From Tachypleus tridentatus (taxonomy: Eukaryota > Arthropoda > Merostomata > Xiphosura > Limulidae), in NCBI RefSeq assembly GCF_004210375.1, contig NC_134834.1, positions 16,981,027 through 17,045,026 on the forward strand: a stretch of DNA of 64,000 bases, in the 5' to 3' direction. The position numbers and the translations under genes are program-made. Shown piece after piece: positions 46,770-58,697 of the stretch (its first letter is position 1; the number at the start of each line of letters is the position of its first letter). The notes under the pieces are model-generated. The model was not told where the DNA came from, did not search any database, and was given only the letters and a program-made list of their open reading frames with translations.

Positions 46770-47211
46770 CTATTGAAAGAAGAAAAAAAAATCCAGTTAA
46801 ATACCTGGTGTTGTAGGCCCCATCGATCTAATAATTCATTCTATTTATTTGTGTACATTTTACATCGGTCTTTGTAACACCTTGTTGGATTGCAAGGTGT
46901 GCGTGTGTGTTATATAAAAACACTATATGACTCCCCCATTTTCTACATTTACATCAAACAAAACTGATCATGTTATTGTCATTTTAATAAACAAAATTAA
47001 AACAATGAGCCAATCACAGCCCACTGACGACCTGACACTTAGAGCACGTGATGAAAGAAGTCTACTTATATTACCGTGAACGAGCACTTCGTAAAGTTAC
47101 ACTGTGAACAAACTATCCATAGGATGCTCCGAGTACGTGATGTTAAAAATGCAAATTACGATAAAAAAAAAAAACGAGACAAATAACAGAAGTCAGTTTT
47201 CGTTTACTCAC
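46770..47211. other. sca: Intron 3 of the Scabrous-like gene
   Basis: Unique AT-rich sequence with a GT-rich patch near 46895. Nothing else seen. Confidence 0.6.
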
Positions 47212-47314
47212 CACCAGGATCGCTATAAGTAGTAAAAAATTCTTTTTCGTCACCCGAACCACTGCCGTCCAATAAACTTTCTAAAGTCAACCGTTTTACG
47301 TTCTTGTCATTTTT
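47212..47314 (-). CDS. sca: Scabrous-like exon 3: acidic linker
   Basis: Reads KNDKNVKRLTLESLLDGSGS, then GDEKEFFTTYSDPG plus one base at GGTG|GTGAGT. Enters in phase 0 and leaves in phase 1, matching both neighbours. SLLDGSGSGDE would fit a glycosaminoglycan attachment context (acidic residues around SGSG), but this is only a possibility. Confidence 0.85.
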
Positions 47315-47825
47315 CTATAAAAGAGTAAAATATGGCGTTATTAATATTAAAGAAAAATACTGCAGGTTATAGAATGTACAGGAAATATTGAAAATTACCA
47401 ATATGTGAGGAAGTACAAGAGAAACCGTAAAGTTTTGTATAAAATTGTAGTTTCAAAGCTTCGGTCACGAGCTAAGCCATCTTCAGCTATCTGCTCTGTC
47501 CACCATATTGTACCTCATATTGTTATCGCTGTCCCATTGGAAGACTTTATTCTAGAAAATGTTGAATAGATACGTTCAAAAATTACATCAAGATAAATCG
47601 GGAAAGATTCCGTTTGATCTACAACTTTAAATGATTTTAAAAGTAGGATTTTAGTGGACCAACTATTTTATAGCTGAATTATCAAATCAACCTTTCTATC
47701 ATTATAATTCAACTGGTGAAAAAACAAACAAAATTTCGTTTTCTTCGCGAATTATTGTTTGGGTGCTGTTTGTTTGTTGTTGTTTTTTTTTTAAAGAATT
47801 TTCACGCAAGACTACAAACTAGTCC

Positions 47826-48215
47826 GGGGCTCAGCATGGCCAGGTGGGTTAAGGCGCACGACTCGTAATCTGAGGGTCACGGATTTGCATATCCGTCGCA
47901 CCAAACATGCTCGCCCTTTCAGCTGTGGGGGCGTTATAAAGTTACAGTCGATCTTACTATTCATTAGTAAAAGAGTAGCTCAAGAGTTAACTGTGGCTGG
48001 TTCGAATCCCCGTCACACCAAACATGCTCGCCCTTTCAGCCGTGGGGCCGTTATGATGTTACGGTCAATCCCACTATTCGTTGGTAAGAGTAGCCCAAGA
48101 GTTGGCGGTGGGTGGTGATGACTAGCTGCTCTCCCTCTAGTCTTACACTACTAAATTAGGGACGGCTAGAGCAGATAGCCCTCATGTAGCATTGCGCTAA
48201 ATATAAAACAAACCT
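47826..48215 (+). mobile_element. SINE family 1, composite of two partial copies
   Basis: 47826-47992 is a head and half a body (GGCTCAGCATGGCCAGGTGG to GAGTAGCTCAAGAGTTAACT). From 47999 a second copy starts at GGTTCGAATCCCCGTCACAC and runs to the end of the body at 48215. Confidence 0.85.
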
Positions 48216-48231
48216 TTGTTTCCTTCCGAAA

Positions 48232-48308
48232 TGGCCCGGCATGACCGGGTGGGTTAAGGCACTCAACTCATAATCTGAATGTCGCGGGTTCAAATCCCTC
48301 GGGGAGAG
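48232..48308 (+). mobile_element. SINE family 1 head only
   Basis: GGCCCGGCATGACCGGGTGG, CTCATAATCTGAATGTCGCG and GGTTCAAATCCC; the body is absent and a different sequence follows. Confidence 0.75.
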
Positions 48309-48379
48309 GCATAGCCGACGGGCTGGGGGAGATAGCTAGTAATAGTATCCAGCACTAGCTCTTGTCTCAGGAGGGGGAA

Positions 48380-48640
48380 TATGCCCATCATTCTTATAGC
48401 ATGTCCACGATCCCAAGAAAGCGGGGCACGGATTTACTTTGGCAACGGAACGCAAACCACAAATCTTCCAATTCACAGTGATGTCGAGAAAACCCAGTTT
48501 TACAACCCCTTTCAAACATGTGGTCAGCTTCCGCTCAGTTACCTCTTTCTTTCTTGTGGACCTGACGATGACCGAAGAAGGTCGAAACGTTGTTCGCTCT
48601 TCTACGTAAAATATTTTCTTAACCCAAACGAGCCGTGTTT
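48380..48640 (+). mobile_element. Penelope-like element tail, second copy
   Basis: CCCCTTTCAAACATGTGGTC, GTTACCTCTTTCTTTC, GTGGACCTGACGATGACCGA and AGGTCGAAACGTTGTTCGCT match the tail of the element at 30410-30515. This copy keeps AAGGTCGAA, which the other lacks. No coding part remains. A family 5 SINE head lies just after, reversed (48660-48705). Confidence 0.75.
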
Positions 48641-48993
48641 AACATATATACTTCCAATTCACAGTTCGGGGAAGTGAACCACTAGGCCACGCCTAGCCCT
48701 CTATAACACCATAGTGTGTTGCAATTATTCCATTTCATAAACATTACAACATATTTTCAAGCTGTATGTTAAGTAATCCAGTCTAGTGGCAATCTGTTCA
48801 TTATACGTTGAGCGATTTAAACGACAGTATGTTCGAAATCGATCGGGGAATGTTCTGGCGTTCACGTGCTTTACGAGAAGAAAAAAAAAAATTCAGATTT
48901 GCATTCTAGGGGTCATTACAAAGGAGGGATAAAACCCCAGCTTGAAAATAAGAATAGGGGCAGACCGAGCAAGTCTCGCGGGCTAAACCTCAC

Positions 48994-49068
48994 CTGAAAA
49001 GTTGGAATCCTTGAGTCGAATTCACGGCCTGTTGCTTTAATTCCAGCTTCGTCTTGTAGCAAGGTCAC
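48994..49068 (-). CDS. sca: Scabrous-like exon 2: 25 codons
   Basis: Reads VTLLQDEAGIKATGREFDSR and IPTFQ between acceptor TGCATAG and donor TTTCAG|GTGAGG; phase 0 on both sides. It was found by phase walking; without it exons 1 and 3 would still join in frame, so it could be skipped. Confidence 0.8.
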
Positions 49069-49349
49069 CTATGCAGGGAGAAACGACAGGTGGTTAGTGG
49101 GAGCTACGAAAAGCTATGGATAAAAAAACAAACAAAAAACTCGGAAACTGTAATATGCCAAATTCCTTCAGCTCCTTTAGAAATTATGTTGTAAAGTGTC
49201 TCATGAGCTGGAATGGTTTGAGACAGGGCATGCTTAACTTATAACCCGAGGCTACGAAATATGCACAGAGAACTTTCATTAACTTAATATACAATGGTAG
49301 TGAAAAATAGGGGTCGCACGTGTAGTCAGTGTACCTCAAGCTTGCTAGC

Positions 49350-49621
49350 TTGTTTTTTTTTTTAATTTCGCGCAAAGCTACACGAGGGGTATCTGCGCTA
49401 GCCGTCTTTAATTTAGCAGTGTAAGACTATAGGGAAGGCAGCTAGTCATCACCACCCACCGCCAACTCTTGGGCTACTCTTACCAATGAATAGTGGGAGT
49501 GACCGTAACATTATAACGTCCCCTGGCTGAAAGGGCGAACATATTTGATGTGACGGAGATTCGAACCCGCGATCCTCAGATTACGAGTCGAATGCCTTAA
49601 CCCACCTGGCCATGCCGGGCC
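49350..49621 (-). mobile_element. SINE family 1, full length
   Basis: Reversed copy from a poly-T tail (TTTTTTTTTTAATTTCGCGC) to CTGGCCATGCCGGGCC. Confidence 0.92.
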
Positions 49622-50720
49622 TTGCTTGCTTGTTTATACCAACTGCTAGCAAAGGTATTTTGTAGACGAGTTAGACATAGCCTGTATGGTGAAACAAAGT
49701 TAAAACGGCCAGTGACTGCAGGATAACATATGTAGAAAAACACTTGGAGAGCTGATCGATCTACAACGGTAGCTCAGGTGGAAAGAACGACATTTCGAAA
49801 GACGTTAAGTCTTTCATCCATGTCATGATTACTATTGTTGTAGGCTAGTCCTTTCAGGTGTCGCTCCTACCTAAGCATTTGCTACTTGTTCTAACAAAAG
49901 CATCTGCGACTTTCAGTGGTTTCACATGCCATTCACCGTCAGTAATAACGAGGAAAACTGAATTGACTATTAAAACACAGTAATGGGAAGTAATGCCTTT
50001 TAGAATCTCTTTTGGACATACTCGAGGACATGCGAACGTTTTACGGCGGGGGCGTCTGGAAAATACTTTTACAGACAGACAAAAATGTTTTGCCAATGAC
50101 ACCCGTCCTTCAACACATCAACTGATTAAACCGTTCTCGAAATTAGCAATTCGAGCAGTTTACCTAATTTGGAGTGACTGAAGAATGATAGATCGATCGC
50201 GATTTTAACATCAGAAAACAACTACTGAACCTATAGATCGATGTGATAAAACTGAGCACGGATAATCCGTAAACATGTTGTGATTTTTGTTTTCTCTAAA
50301 CTTATCGGCCATTGTTGTTTTTCGAGATAGAGCGCCACTCTTTTCGCACATCGATTTATTTTTCTTTTGTAATGGGATTTCCAAGACAGTTTTATTTGCG
50401 TGACCTGAAAGTTGACCACCAGTTAGTCATTGCATCGTGGAATTAACGTCATGTCATATTGATGACAATACTGGTTGTACCCTGTTTCCATAGAAACAGT
50501 TCTGGTTCAGACATTGGCACCAATTTTAAAACCTAACTTTAAAGATGAGAAGTGCCATGAAGAATCATTTATACGATTGTAAACAAGCAGTTATTCGTTG
50601 CACGTCAATTTATATTTAAGTTATGTGGCAATTTGTTTTTGTCTTACTGTTTTCATAAACGACGGCACTTTCTGGTTTCGTAGGTATCGTAAACAACAAG
50701 TCTTTCTTATTTTGTTAGTT

Positions 50721-50998
50721 GGGCCTGGCATGGCCTAGCGCGTTAAGGCGTGCGCTTCGTAATCTGAGGGTCGCGGGTTCGCGCCCGAGTCGCGCTAAAC
50801 ATGCTCGTCCTTTCAGCCATGTGGACGTTATAATTTGACGGTCAATCCCACTATTCGTTGGTAAAAGAGTAGCCCAAGAGTTGGCGGTGGGTGGTGATGA
50901 CTAGCTGCCTTCCCTCTAGTCTTACACTGCTAAATTAGGGACGGTTAGCACAGATAGCCCTCGTGTTGCTTTGTGCGAAATTCCAAAACAAACAAACA
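50721..50998 (+). mobile_element. SINE family 1, full length
   Basis: GGGCCTGGCATGGCCTAGCG head, GGTTCGCGCCC B box, complete body and (AAAC)n tail. Confidence 0.92.
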
Positions 50999-52159
50999 AT
51001 TTTGTCAGTTTCACAATCAGACCTCACATTAAAATCTATCTTGAACGATATGCGAGAAAGAGCCAATAGAGGGAACTCAGCGTTTTTTTTTGTTTCTCAA
51101 GAATAACAAACAACGGAAGGCACACATACGTTTAGTGTTACAGAGGTATATTAACATTGGAAAACTGTTATATATGCATTTTTAAAACTACTAGTTTGAG
51201 ACTTCATGAAACCGAAAACAATAGAAGAACCAAAACTGTATTATTATGCTGTTACTATTATTGGAGAGAGAGAGACGTCCGATGTCTCATCCGCGTGGTT
51301 CAATCAACATGCATTTAACATATAACCTCAAATCATGTGGAGTTTCTCACCCTCTTCAGTTTGCCTTGCAATACCTATCCTCTCATCCTCACTTCACTTG
51401 TCCCCCCTCTGATACAACAATTAAACAGTCCGTATTTTTCATCCAAGGGTACAAAGTTTGTTTCTCGTACCATACTTTCAGACTTAAACTATAAATCACT
51501 AAAATGAAATAAAATTTTGATACGAAGAAAGAACGTGATATTTCACTAGATTACTAAAACGCTGGGGGTCACTCAGTAAAAACATTTTTTTTAATCAAAA
51601 TTTTTTTAGGCCGTTTACTTATTTACAGAACAAGTGAACTGACCCTTCTGTGTCCTTGTTGACGTCAGTTGGTCCAAGGAAAATATTTCACAGTTGTTTT
51701 CTAGACAAAAAAACCTGTTCTTTTGAGTAATTAACCACAGCGTACAACATACGTACCCTTGGATGTGCCTGTAGCCAATTAAAAAAAAACAAGACGGGCG
51801 GATGTAAGGAAAACTCGTGTAATAAGCAGCGTGCACGCGACTGTTAAAAAAAATGCCTGTCTGTTGTCGAGGGTTACATTGGAGTTTGCGATATACTAGG
51901 AATATAACTTGAAGATAAAAATAATCCCTTCATACCTGTGTCCATCTAAATTTGATTTGATGGTCGATATAGACTGGAATGTGGCAAAGTCTTCATTTAA
52001 AATGTTTAAGTGACTTAAACTAGAAAGTCACTAAGACAAAGCAACAATACATCAAATAATTCCTCACATTCAAAATTCAAAAATGCAGGCTTAGGTGTAA
52101 AAATCCTCTTTATATTTAAAATTTGTACTCGAATTTTGTTGGGTTTTTTTTGTTTGTTT

Positions 52160-52275
52160 TTTAGTGGTACTGACCGTGACATAATAAAGCTTCCACAGCT
52201 GAAGGGGCTTGGTCAGTGGTGGAATTCGAACTCATGGCCTCCAATTTCGAATCGAGTGCCCAAACCAGCAAGCCA
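52160..52275 (-). mobile_element. Diverged SINE head, reversed
   Basis: CCACAGCTGAAGGGG, GGAATTCGAACTCATGGCCT and GTGCCCAAACCAGCAAGCCA keep the layout of family 1 head plus start of body, strongly diverged. Confidence 0.5.
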
Positions 52276-53112
52276 TGTCTCTCAATAAAAAGACCAATAT
52301 AACCTTTATTTTGAAGGAGCAGTTAGTGTTAGTGTTTAATCTTAAAAAAAAAAAAAAAAAGACTGCATCGGTCTGGGAATCTTGCGATGACGTTTTGTGT
52401 CTCGATGCTGGGACCTTTATCGTCTTCAATATAACACAACATGAGACACCCTGGTGTGCATGGAATTGAGGCTGTTGTTCTACGAAATTCTCAAAGATGC
52501 TCTTTATTAGGATTTCTTTCAAGTTCAAAAAGAAAGCAGGACACAGAACTTTCGTTTTAATTGTCGTTCTATCTGTATGCAATAAATATATACGAAACGT
52601 TTCTTAAATGCGAGATTTTCCCCGAGGTGTTTAGAAGAAAGACAGGACAATGAAGATGGATGGGATGTAAACACAGGAGGATAGGGGGGTTAATCATCAG
52701 CTGCTTGAAATTAGCAAGATGAAAGTATGCACTGTTAGGCTGGTCAACAACCATCTGGTGAGTCACTGAGCTTTTGTCAGATGACCGAGAGATGCACATT
52801 GAACCACGAGTAAAGGAAGGGGAGAATGGTCTTAGACACTGCTTGTCTACATCCACCATATTTTTCAATTCTGTATGTATAAGGTAACCAACGCACTGTA
52901 ACCCCCTCCCGTTATTTTGTCTAGGGGGGGGGGAGTATTTCATAATGGACACGACGTGCAAGTCGAGGCCTTGTTTGTTTCGCATATTTGTTCCATTGCC
53001 TCAGCTGCTTTCCATGATTAAAAGTAAATCCGTCTGTTGTAACTATCGTGAGCTGGAACGAAGCTGATTAGAACCTGCCAACATTTACTTTCTTACAACA
53101 CGCTAGTATTCG

Positions 53113-53700
53113 TGCCACAGTGTGTCCAGTCTTGGGCTCTAGTAAATGTTTTCTCATTATTGCAACAGACGGCCCGTTCACACCAGAGATCATGAGAGCA
53201 GGTTGGGGGTTTGCTGCGTTTTTGAATGGCACACCCATAACTGAGAAGTCTGGAGCATGCACCCTGTACACAAGTACATCTGCTTGCATACGCAGATGCT
53301 GTTCATTGGATTAATATAGACCTTATAATGTGTACGTATTATTTCAGAATATAGCATTGCCTCAGTAGCACTGTAACAAGCAAGTTAGATGTGATAGACG
53401 TTTTACAGGACGATTGGTGCACCCATCCACCAGGATGGAACTTGAGGCTGTCAAGCAAACTTTTGGATGGCTTGTCCGAGAATTCCCTGATTTGCCACCG
53501 ACCGTGGCAGTGTTGCAGAGAATCTAGAGTGGATAGCTAGCTACCTGATGGGTGGAAAGAGGCTGCACCTTATCTCCATGATAAATCTCCCACCTTTGTG
53601 TATGTTCCAGGCCACGCTGTTGTCAAATACAATGAGGAGGCTGACTGACTTGCAGCAGCAGCAGAACCAACACACCAGATGTCACTCTTTCCTCAAGATA
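53113..53700 (+). pseudogene. Retrotransposon RNase H domain relic
   Basis: Reads CPVLGSSKCFLIIATDGPFT then PEIMRAGWGFAAFLNGTPIT (53120-53230), the TDGS...GWGF start of RNase H as found in I- and R-type non-LTR elements. After about 190 bp come MELEAVKQTFGWLVREFPDL (53431-53490), VYVPGHAVVKYNEEAD and AAAAEPTH with frameshifts. TDGS is TDGP here. It is unlike the 1-4816 element and so a different family. It is nested in a host intron, on the opposite strand to the host gene. Confidence 0.7.
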
Positions 53701-54671
53701 TAACACTTGTACCAGCAATCAGCACGCCAGAGCATCAGAGAGGCTCTCGTGCACTCGGAAGAGGGAGACAATTCTCAGCCTCAGGACCTCTTTTGGCGTC
53801 TCTCGCAACAGCCACAACAAGAGCTCAGACAAATATCACAGGAATTAGTTGATCACCAGTAACATTAGCAGAAAGTACACTCGACCTTCTGTTGACCGGA
53901 AGGGTCGAGGCGGAGAAGACTTGTTTTCCACTGGACACACCCTCCGGGATGCCCATCGGCCAACCCAAATGTTTTCGTCAATGTTAAGGTTTTTCGATCT
54001 TGAAATGATTCGTGGGCAGAGACAACGCCACAATCTTCAAATTACGTTAAAGCAGATTGTATTTGTCAATAACATATAAACTTATCACTCATCTGTTATT
54101 AGATTAAGAATTTCCTACCATAAAAAAAAAACTAAAAGAAATCAGATATTTTAAACCGATTTCTGAAAGATTCACAAACCAACGCCGAGAACTGAACCAT
54201 TTAAAGTGTAGTAGCTCAGGTGGTTAAAGTAGCAGTAACCAATTGGTCGAGTTGTTAAAAAGCACTATTGGCAGTAATTAAGGCGTTAAAGTGCTTTGGT
54301 AGTCGTGACGCTTGACGTCTATTTGTTATTGGTTTAAAACTTCATTTCTTAGCAGGAAGCGATTACAATGATGCTCACTGAAAGTTCGGCATTGTATTAA
54401 AACTAAGCTTGTTGCTTGCGGTTTTATTCGCGTACGGATCTGATATTCAAACACGTAATTTTGTTATACTAAGTTATTTTCAATGACGTGCTCCATCCGT
54501 ATCATTAAATCTTCTTGAAAGTAAGGTTCACTTCTCACCCAGGCTGTAATGTCTTTCACTCTTACTTCGATTAGTGTCCAGTATTATCGTTATAATAACA
54601 TACCGTGATCAACTCGGATATTTCTGTTGACTCACAAGTCGGATATTTCCCAGATTTTACATCAGCTACAA

Positions 54672-54936
54672 TGGCCCGGTGGTTAGGGTACTCGACTCTT
54701 AATCCGAGGATTGAGGGTTCGAATCCCCGTCACACCAAATAAGCTCGCCCTTTCAGCCATGGGGGCGTTATAATGTGACAGTCAATTTCCCTATTCGTTG
54801 GTAAAAAGAGTAGCCCAAAGGTTGGCAGTGAGTGGTGAGAACTAACTACATTCCCTCTTGTCTTACACTGCAAAATTAGGGACGGCGAGCGCAGATAGCC
54901 AGCGTGTAGTTTTACACGAAATTTAAAACAAACCAA
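54672..54936 (+). mobile_element. SINE family 1, 5'-shortened
   Basis: Starts at ATGGCCCGGTGGTTAGGGTA, B box GGTTCGAATCC, diverged body (GTGAGAACTAACTACATTCC) and AC-rich tail. Confidence 0.88.
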
Positions 54937-55344
54937 AAACTTTGTGTGTGTGTTACTGTTTTGTTTCTGATACCTTCAATCGCCGTTAGATATTTTCATT
55001 CGAATATTGTCTATCCATTTTCCTGGAGCGTTGAATAAAATTTACAAACTTTTTTTCCTAAAAGTAATAAACCAGGAAGTATGACGTCACTGAAAGTCAC
55101 GTGTACTAGGAAATATGGCGGCATTAAAACAAAGAAGATAATGATGACGTATACACAGAGCTACACAGATGGTCCCCGTATAGCTCCGTGTCCTTATCAG
55201 AACTGTTGATTTTCGATTCTAGAATGGTTTAGTCGAATTTACTGAGTTACACGAGGACTATTCGTGTTTAGCAATTCGTAATTTTGAAATAACAGATTAA
55301 CTAGCTGGTCGACCTACAGCTTTGTTTTAATAGTTTTGGCCTAT

Positions 55345-55472
55345 CCTATTGAATTGTTGAATTTTATTATCACCATCGTGTGCTACATCTTATAGATTTG
55401 GCCTATCTTACCTTATCTTATCCTATCGAATTGTTGAATTTTATTATCACCATCGTGTGCTACATCTTATAG
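55345..55472 (+). repeat. ~52-bp direct duplication
   Basis: CCTATTGAATTGTTGAATTT through ATCACCATCGTGTGCTACAT and CTTATAG occurs at 55345-55396 and, with one change, at 55421-55472, separated by a TTATCTTATC-type spacer. Confidence 0.85.
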
Positions 55473-55976
55473 CTCGCCCTCGACCATAAGTACAATGAAC
55501 CACGTAATCTCCATATTCAAAGTCTATAGTCCTTAGTCCAGGTTTTGAACGAACGGGACTTTACTTTTGTTGGTGTGAAATGATTCGTACATATTTTAGT
55601 TTTTTTTTGGAAAGTTGCGTTCGAAATTTAGGAGGTATCTTCTATAAACACTTTTAAAATGGGATCCGCGAGTCATGCCCGAAATATCATTAAAATATAA
55701 CTTACAAATTAAAAACTTTTTTGTGTAAAAACTAAATGAATACGAATTTGAAGAACCTACTTTAGGAATACGGGATGACCTATACAGTAATGTATTTATT
55801 ATTTTTGTTGTCGTTTTTTTTAAATGAAACCAAAATTAATGACAGGTTTGAGTACCGAGAGTTGTTTTTTTTTTCTCCCCCATTATAATGGGTCTTGGGG
55901 ATAGTAAAGTTTAGTTTTCAATGTGCATGACTACGTAGGTGTTTTTAACTAAAATATTAGAACTCGAAGAACTTAC

Positions 55977-56906
55977 CTTTTCGGTAAGGTGCTGATGGTT
56001 TTCCGAAAGTTTCTGGAAGTGACTTCTCAGATCTCCGATCTCCGTCCAGAGTCGCTCCACGGAGGCCGCGTTCTTTTCTTGTAGCGTCCTTAGAGCTTCC
56101 GTTTCCTTCTGTAGAGCGTCGTAATCAGATTTCAATAGCGCCACGTTTGTTTCGAACGTCTGCCACCGACTGAGCGACACTGAGACGTTAAGAGACTCGG
56201 CCAGTTCTCTCATCTCTACCCGAAGCTGTCCTACAGTCTTTTGCAGCCACTTGTTCGTTTCTTGGCTCGCTCGGAGCGGAGCTTGCTCCTGTTTTCTGTC
56301 GGCTCGTAGACTCTCCAAATCTTGCTGGAGTCGGCGGATCTCTGTCCGTAAGAGTTCTGTCTCCAGCCTCAAATCTCCGGCTTCTTCCGTGACTCCAACT
56401 TCTCTCTCTTTCATTGCGACCACGCCTGCCAGGTCCTGTTGGAGCTGCCGCAACTGACTTTCCAACTTTCGGAAAACTCGATGTTCTCTTTCGAGGTTAC
56501 GCCCAGTCTCACGTTCGCGACTGGCCTCAACACGGTGCCTGCGTTTTGCATTTGTTCGATCGTTTGATAATGTAATAGATGGTTTTGTTGGAGATTCTAG
56601 TATTTCTGGATTCGGAGACTCTAAACTAAAAACCGAAGAGGGGGTCAGAGGTGAAGTTACCGAGCTGTCCAGTTGGCCAACACGTTCCTCTAATCTTTTA
56701 ATGATAATTTGGTCTTGATGACGCGATTCGCGCAAGGTCATAACCTCCGATTGTAATTGTGTTAACAAGTCTGCGAGACTTGTCAGGTCAGTTGGCACTT
56801 GGCTATTTGAAGAACAAGACATAACTTGAAGGAACATGACAACACAAACCAGCGTTTTAACAACGTACATTGCCGGCCTGTTGAAATCGAACGATTCGAT
56901 TTTCAT
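55977..56906 (-). CDS. sca: Scabrous-like exon 1: signal peptide and coiled coil
   Basis: The start is taken as the ATG at 56904-56906 (MKIESFDFNRPAMYVVKTLV), because an acceptor (TATTTTGCAG) directly precedes AATAATG at 56910; the frame upstream of it is intronic. A hydrophobic stretch YVVKTLVCVVMFLQVMSC forms the signal peptide; initiation at the second methionine (residue 13) is possible. Then come a coiled coil, a proline/serine-rich spacer (residues 82-118), KRRHR (121-125, a possible furin-type site RxxR) and a second coiled coil. Ends HQHLTEK at AAG|GTAAGT, phase 0. Confidence 0.88.
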
Positions 56907-57887
56907 TATTCTGCAAAATAATATTAAAGAATTCATTCAAATCATTACGATTAGTATGATAATGCTTTAAGTTTCACCACTTTCTTAAAAATCTAAATAA
57001 CTTTTCCGATTTTCCTTCCGGAATCCACAAGTGCTTGCAAGCTCGTGTGCACGCACTTCTGACAACGACTTTTAGTCTAACTACCAATTTCACAAAATGG
57101 AGCGATAGGCTGGTGTTGGACAAGGCAAGACAGAGCGTAAGACCAGAAGGTTCACCTTAAGGACAGGAGAAATTCTAGGCACATCTGCCGAAGGGCAGGC
57201 AAACCCCTACTTTTGTAATAAGGGTCTCTAAGTATGATAGCAGCTGCTTTGCGGTCCCGCCGGTAATAATCGTATGCGCATGCGTTCTTTACTAAAGTTT
57301 TGATGACGTAGTTTTTATTCGTTTCATTTCGTCTCTCAAGTCGTTTCTTTGTGACGTAGAACTGAAACTATTCGTTTTAATTATGTACAACATAAGTTAT
57401 GTTTGTGTCCGTGTTCTTATCGGGGGTAGGAAAGGAGAAAATAATATTTTGCATTAATTTTAAAATATTATTTGACTCTCTTATTTCAGCTTGAAGCTGT
57501 CTGTTTACTTCAGGACCACAAAATCTGCTAACATTTGCAGTTAACACACCGGTGTGAGGGGGGGGGCTAAAATTGAAGTAATCCTATACTAATGTTCTGA
57601 GTAATTACTCCCTTTGAGGTGGAAGTAATTTCGAGACCTAGAAATAACGACTGTTTAATAGAGATGTTCACTGCTCGTGCCTTAGAATCACGCAACAAAT
57701 GACGTAAATACTTTATATTACCCAAAACTAAGCTTGTGACTGTTTGGTTACAAAGTTCTCAGGTAAAATTCTAAATTTAATAATAGACTATTTATTTTAT
57801 CATCTGTAATTGTCCGCTCGCACACCTCGAGACAATTTTATTTCATCGGTTTGAGGTTAATACCCGTAACTATTATCTTTCTGTTCG

Positions 57888-57957
57888 TAATAAAGCACGA
57901 AGTTACACAATGGGCTATCTGTGTTCTGCCCACCACGGGTATCGATTTATAATATTG
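57888..57957 (-). mobile_element. SINE family 2 fragment
   Basis: Reverse: AAGCACGAAGTTACACAATG, GGCTATCTGTGTTCTGCCCA and CCACGGGTATCGAT. Confidence 0.7.
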
Positions 57958-58107
57958 TAAGTAAAAAAAAACAATTCACGCTGTACCACTTAGGGAGGGG
58001 GGAAGCATTTTTATCTGTTTCTCGTGGGATTATGAAATGGTGTTAAATGGTGTTAGATGGTGTTAGCACTTAGTTAATTGAACAAAAAATATCATAGTTT
58101 TTTTTTG

Positions 58108-58225
58108 TGTGTAGAATTAAGCACAAAGCTGCACAATGGGCTATCTGTACTCCGCCCACCACGGAGTACTGAAACTCGGTTTTTAGTGGCGTGAGTCCGC
58201 AGACACGCCGCTGTGCCGCTTAGAG
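58108..58225 (-). mobile_element. SINE family 2, full length
   Basis: Reverse: TTAAGCACAAAGCTGCACAA, CTCCGCCCACCACGGAGTAC and CGTGAGTCCGCAGACACGCC to CTGTGCCGCTTA. Confidence 0.78.
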
Positions 58226-58393
58226 CAAATATCTTGGAGTTACTGATCGGGTCCTTATGGTCCACCTTGGATTTTTAAGCAACCTTCTTCTAAACGTTTT
58301 ACGCACCAAATTGTTTTGAATTCAGAACCTAATTAATCACTGCAGAAGAAAACGAAACTATCTTAAAACATTGTAATTAGGATGTCCTTTTTT

Positions 58394-58572
58394 CAGTCGT
58401 GAGTTCGAATTCCGTTGCTGAACATTCTTGTCCTTTCAGTCCTAGGGACGTTGTGATGTGCTGGTTAATCCTATTATTTGCTTAGGTTAACCCAACAGTT
58501 GGCGGTGGGTGCTGTTTAGTAACTCTTAAGTTAAGGTCGACTAGCGCGAGTAGCCCTCGCGAAATTTAGTAG
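58394..58572 (+). mobile_element. Diverged SINE related to family 1
   Basis: GTGAGTTCGAATTCCGTTGC, TTGTCCTTTCAGTCCTAGGG, CAGTTGGCGGTGGGTG and GCGAGTAGCCCTCGCGAAAT keep the family order with deletions. Confidence 0.65.
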
Positions 58573-58697
58573 ATAAATTAATCACTGACTGTAGCCAGGA
58601 CCTTGTATTTATTGTTACACGGAATGACTTAAGGTAATTATTCTCGGCAGTGAATATGGAATATTGAACGACTCAACTGACTGGTGCAGATTGATTG

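Larger units (their letters stand above)
49069..55976. other. sca: Intron 1 of the Scabrous-like gene
   Basis: 6.9 kb. Contents listed separately: SINEs at 49350, 50721, 52160 and 54672, an RNase H relic at 53113-53700, and a duplication at 55345-55472. The rest (49622-50720, 50999-52159, 52276-53112, 54080-54671, 54937-55344) shows no recognisable gene. Confidence 0.6.
44900..56910 (-). other. sca: Gene span: Scabrous-like secreted fibrinogen-domain protein
   Basis: Five coding exons on the minus strand join in phase to an 877-codon protein: signal peptide (residues about 13-31 from the first methionine), coiled-coil regions (40-80 and 136-310), a charged linker, a second long coiled coil (about 370-665) and a fibrinogen-related domain (667-877). 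Fly Scabrous has the same plan and is somewhat shorter; it is secreted and modulates Notch signalling to space neural precursors. Angiopoietin-like proteins and tachylectin-5 type lectins also end in this domain, but tachylectins lack the long coiled coils. A 5' untranslated exon must exist, because an acceptor sits four bases before the start codon. The domain call is near certain; the Scabrous name is likely. Confidence 0.8.

Noticed and set aside
52569..52985. 138-codon - frame in the Scabrous intron
   Set aside because: No known motif; composition like translated noncoding DNA.
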